DNA from: an uncultured Bryobacteraceae bacterium
GTDB taxonomy: Bacteria; Acidobacteriota; Terriglobia; Bryobacterales; Bryobacteraceae
Assembly (NCBI GenBank): GCA_938003835.1
Contig: CALKXJ010000013.1
Location: 186,001-250,000, forward strand
Direction: 5' to 3'
DNA: 64,000 bases
Position 1 is the stretch's first letter, and every line of letters starts with the position of its first letter. The notes beneath the pieces are model-generated. The model did not search any database and was not told the DNA's origin. It was given only the letters and a program-made list of their open reading frames with translations. Both the position numbers and the translations under genes were made by a program. Shown here piece by piece: positions 62,604 through 64,000 of the stretch.

Positions 62604-63061
62604 AACGCCTCATTATCGGTTGCGGCAATCCCGACCGCGGCGATGATGCGGCCGGGCTGCTGGCGGCGCGCCGCCTGCGCGAGCTCGGCTGCCAGGCGGT
62701 CGAATACACGGGAGAAGGCACGGGGCTGCTCGATTTCTTCGAGGGGACTGCCGAGGTCGTTTTGGTGGATGCGGCGGTGACGGGCGCCGCGCCGGGAACG
62801 GTCCACGTCTGGGAGTCGCCCAGTGCCCTGCCGCAACGGGAGATGCTCGGCGGCTCCACGCACCACTTCGGCATCGCGGAAGGATTGCGCCTGGCGGCCG
62901 CGCTGGGCTGTCTTCCGCAGAAGCTCGTCATCTACGGTATCGAAGGACGCAGCTTCGGCATCGGGGAGGCGCCCTCGCCCGAGGTGATTCGGGCCGTGGA
63001 AGAGGTGGCACGGCGAATCGCCTCCGGGCACGCTCCAAGCGGCGGCCCCTGCGCGCGATGA
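62600..63061 (+). CDS. Hydrogenase maturation protease
   Basis: 153 residues from a GTG overlapping the large-subunit stop (GTGA). Removes the C-terminal tail of the large subunit after nickel insertion. Nickel-site residues: Asp in [13 protein letters not shown] near 8-20, Asp in [10 protein letters not shown] near 60, His in [11 protein letters not shown] near 91. Specific to the preceding hydrogenase by position. The pleiotropic hypA-F genes are not in the window. Confidence 0.93.
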   Translation: MKRLIIGCGNPDRGDDAAGLLAARRLRELGCQAVEYTGEGTGLLDFFEGTAEVVLVDAAVTGAAPGTVHVWESPSALPQREMLGGSTHHFGIAEGLRLAAALGCLPQKLVIYGIEGRSFGIGEAPSPEVIRAVEEVARRIASGHAPSGGPCAR

Positions 63062-63931
63062 TCAGATGCGGGGAAGCCAGCGCCGCGCGTCGGCGCGGAA
63101 GACGCCCTCCTGCTCCGCGCCGCTGAGCGCGGCCTCCTGCACCTTGAGCAGCGCCGACTCCAGGTAGAACATCGGCGAGTACGAACCGAAGACGACGCGG
63201 TCGAGGCCCGCCGCCCCAATCAGGTTCCGCAGCTCCATCATGCCGTCGAGCATGGCAAAATCGAACGCCACCCGGTCCGATCGCGCCAGCGGCACCAGGG
63301 CCGGCGCCCGCTGGACGCTGAGGAAGCCGTTGAGCACCATCACTCGCGCTCTGGGGAGCCGCTCGAGCAAGGCCGGCAGCGGCGCCAGATCCACCGCCGG
63401 CGCCCGCATCAGCGGGATCTGGCGTCGTTCGTCCTCCATCCAGGCGGCGATTTGCACGATGAGGCCGCGCTCGGCGGCCGCCTCCAGGAGGCGCACGAAG
63501 TCGGGGTCGCGCAAGGTGTAGTGGTGATAGTTGGGGTGCAGGCGGATGCCGGGCATCCTGTAGCGCTCCTGGCAGCGGCGCAACTCCTCCTCCCAGGCGG
63601 GCAGCTTCGGATTGACGGCGCCGAAGGGGATCAGCCGGCCGCGCCCGTGACGCTCGCACTCTTCGGCCAGCCGGGCGTTCACGGCGGCGATGTCTTTGAA
63701 CATGAGCGCCTCAAAACTCCCGGCCCAGGCTTCCGAGACAGCGCCCTGGGCGAGGATCTCCACCAGCTCCGGAGTCTCGTCCCCGCGCATGCGCCGGGTG
63801 GGCCAGCGCGAGACGTACACGTGAACGTCGATGAGTTCGCGCCCGGCGGCCGCGTGCGTGCCGGGCCGGGAACCGGCCGCCAGCAAACCCTGCAATAGGC
63901 TGCGACGTTGGATTTCGACCATGGCCGTCAC
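63062..63931 (-). CDS. Amidohydrolase family TIM-barrel protein with Tat-like signal
   Basis: 289 residues from a GTG at 63931 that overlaps the upstream stop (GTGA); the ATG at 63922 is an alternative. N-terminus EIQRRSLLQGLLAAGS resembles a Tat signal. Metal motif reads IDVHVYVSR (DxH instead of HxH). Later motifs: GIRLHPNYHHYTL, IVQIAAWMEDER, VVFGSYSPMFY (usually GSD/GTD; here GSY, so the usual last Asp is missing). Related to amidohydrolase 2 (ACMSD-like) proteins, but ligand losses suggest altered metal use. Confidence 0.82.
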   Translation of the reverse strand: MTAMVEIQRRSLLQGLLAAGSRPGTHAAAGRELIDVHVYVSRWPTRRMRGDETPELVEILAQGAVSEAWAGSFEALMFKDIAAVNARLAEECERHGRGRLIPFGAVNPKLPAWEEELRRCQERYRMPGIRLHPNYHHYTLRDPDFVRLLEAAAERGLIVQIAAWMEDERRQIPLMRAPAVDLAPLPALLERLPRARVMVLNGFLSVQRAPALVPLARSDRVAFDFAMLDGMMELRNLIGAAGLDRVVFGSYSPMFYLESALLKVQEAALSGAEQEGVFRADARRWLPRI

Positions 63932-64000
63932 GCTCCCAGGCTCAGTCCCTTGCGCCGGAAGATCGGCGCGGCCAGGCGCCTCAGGTTGTCCGCAAGAATC
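63928..64000 (-). CDS. C-terminal end of a second amidohydrolase-like gene (partial)
   Basis: The last 23 codons and stop of a gene entering from the right edge. The sequence ILADNLRRLAAPIFRRKG fits the closing helix of amidohydrolase 2 proteins (I..N..R.L). It overlaps the next gene by 4 nt, so the two form an operon. Confidence 0.5.
   Translation of the reverse strand, partial: ILADNLRRLAAPIFRRKGLSLGA

Noticed and set aside
1-64000. tRNA or rRNA genes, CRISPR arrays, insertion sequences, integrases
   Set aside because: No cloverleaf, repeat-spacer array, transposase motif or terminal repeats found on reading; gene density leaves little room.

Overview
The window is GC-rich, gene-dense bacterial DNA. 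No gene-free stretch exceeds 300 bp; the longest gap is about 184 bp. No rRNA, tRNA, CRISPR array or insertion sequence was seen. The gene content points to an Acidobacteriota member of the Solibacter/Bryobacter type: a large Oar-like TonB-dependent receptor with an N-terminal carboxypeptidase-regulatory-like domain, BNR sialidases, a sulfatase, Tat-signal aldo/keto reductases and sugar isomerase-like proteins, a PQQ dehydrogenase paired with cytochrome c, and a group 3b-type NiFe hydrogenase. This taxonomic call is inference; no marker gene suited to placement was aligned.

Layout. 0-5.3 kb (minus strand): tripartite RND efflux operon (TolC-like, membrane fusion protein, RND pump cut by the window edge). 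5.4-7.4 kb: ECF sigma factor, soluble zinc anti-sigma factor and a polyferredoxin-type membrane protein. 7.4-11.3 kb (minus): a secreted protein of unknown function, a radical SAM/SPASM protein and a Tat-exported aldo/keto reductase. 11.4-19.7 kb (plus): glutamate dehydrogenase, MutS, AnmK, a FadB/FadJ-like beta-oxidation enzyme and a secreted esterase. 19.7-33 kb: AI-2E-family permease and sulfatase, a second Tat aldo/keto reductase, class V aminotransferase, M48 protease, MauE/thioredoxin-like membrane protein, a small GOLD-like membrane protein, a lipoprotein-GGR-hemL operon, an S9 peptidase and an orphan 295-residue protein.

33.1-46.2 kb is the most interesting region. It combines a DapA-family aldolase, PLP lyase/synthase, SDR, two sialidase-like proteins, deacylase, GntR regulator, TonB receptor, sodium/solute symporter, HpcH/HpaI aldolase and metallo-beta-lactamase fold enzyme. 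Four near-identical palindromes (CTGTCGACAG or one mismatch) lie 3-5 bp upstream of -10-like hexamers of genes in this block and essentially define a local GntR regulon. It looks like a complete uptake-and-breakdown system for an acidic sugar or sugar conjugate, possibly sialic-acid-like, though the substrate is not proven.

46.2-51.8 kb: a VapBC pair whose toxin appears internally deleted, a PfpI-PQQ dehydrogenase-cytochrome c operon, and an M20-M55 peptidase operon. 51.8-55.8 kb: fabZ-lpxA-lpxI-Gfo/Idh oxidoreductase-tonB (lipid A and cell envelope). 56-58 kb: DUF488, a Tat-signal TIM-barrel protein and a GIY-YIG (DUF123) protein. 58-63 kb: a six-gene group 3b-type NiFe hydrogenase operon including a cyclic-nucleotide-binding-fold protein and its maturation protease. 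63-64 kb: two tandem amidohydrolase-like genes, the second cut by the window edge.

A window-wide pattern: at many transcription-unit starts a TANNNT hexamer sits only 6-9 nt before the start codon with no Shine-Dalgarno sequence, which suggests widespread leaderless mRNAs.
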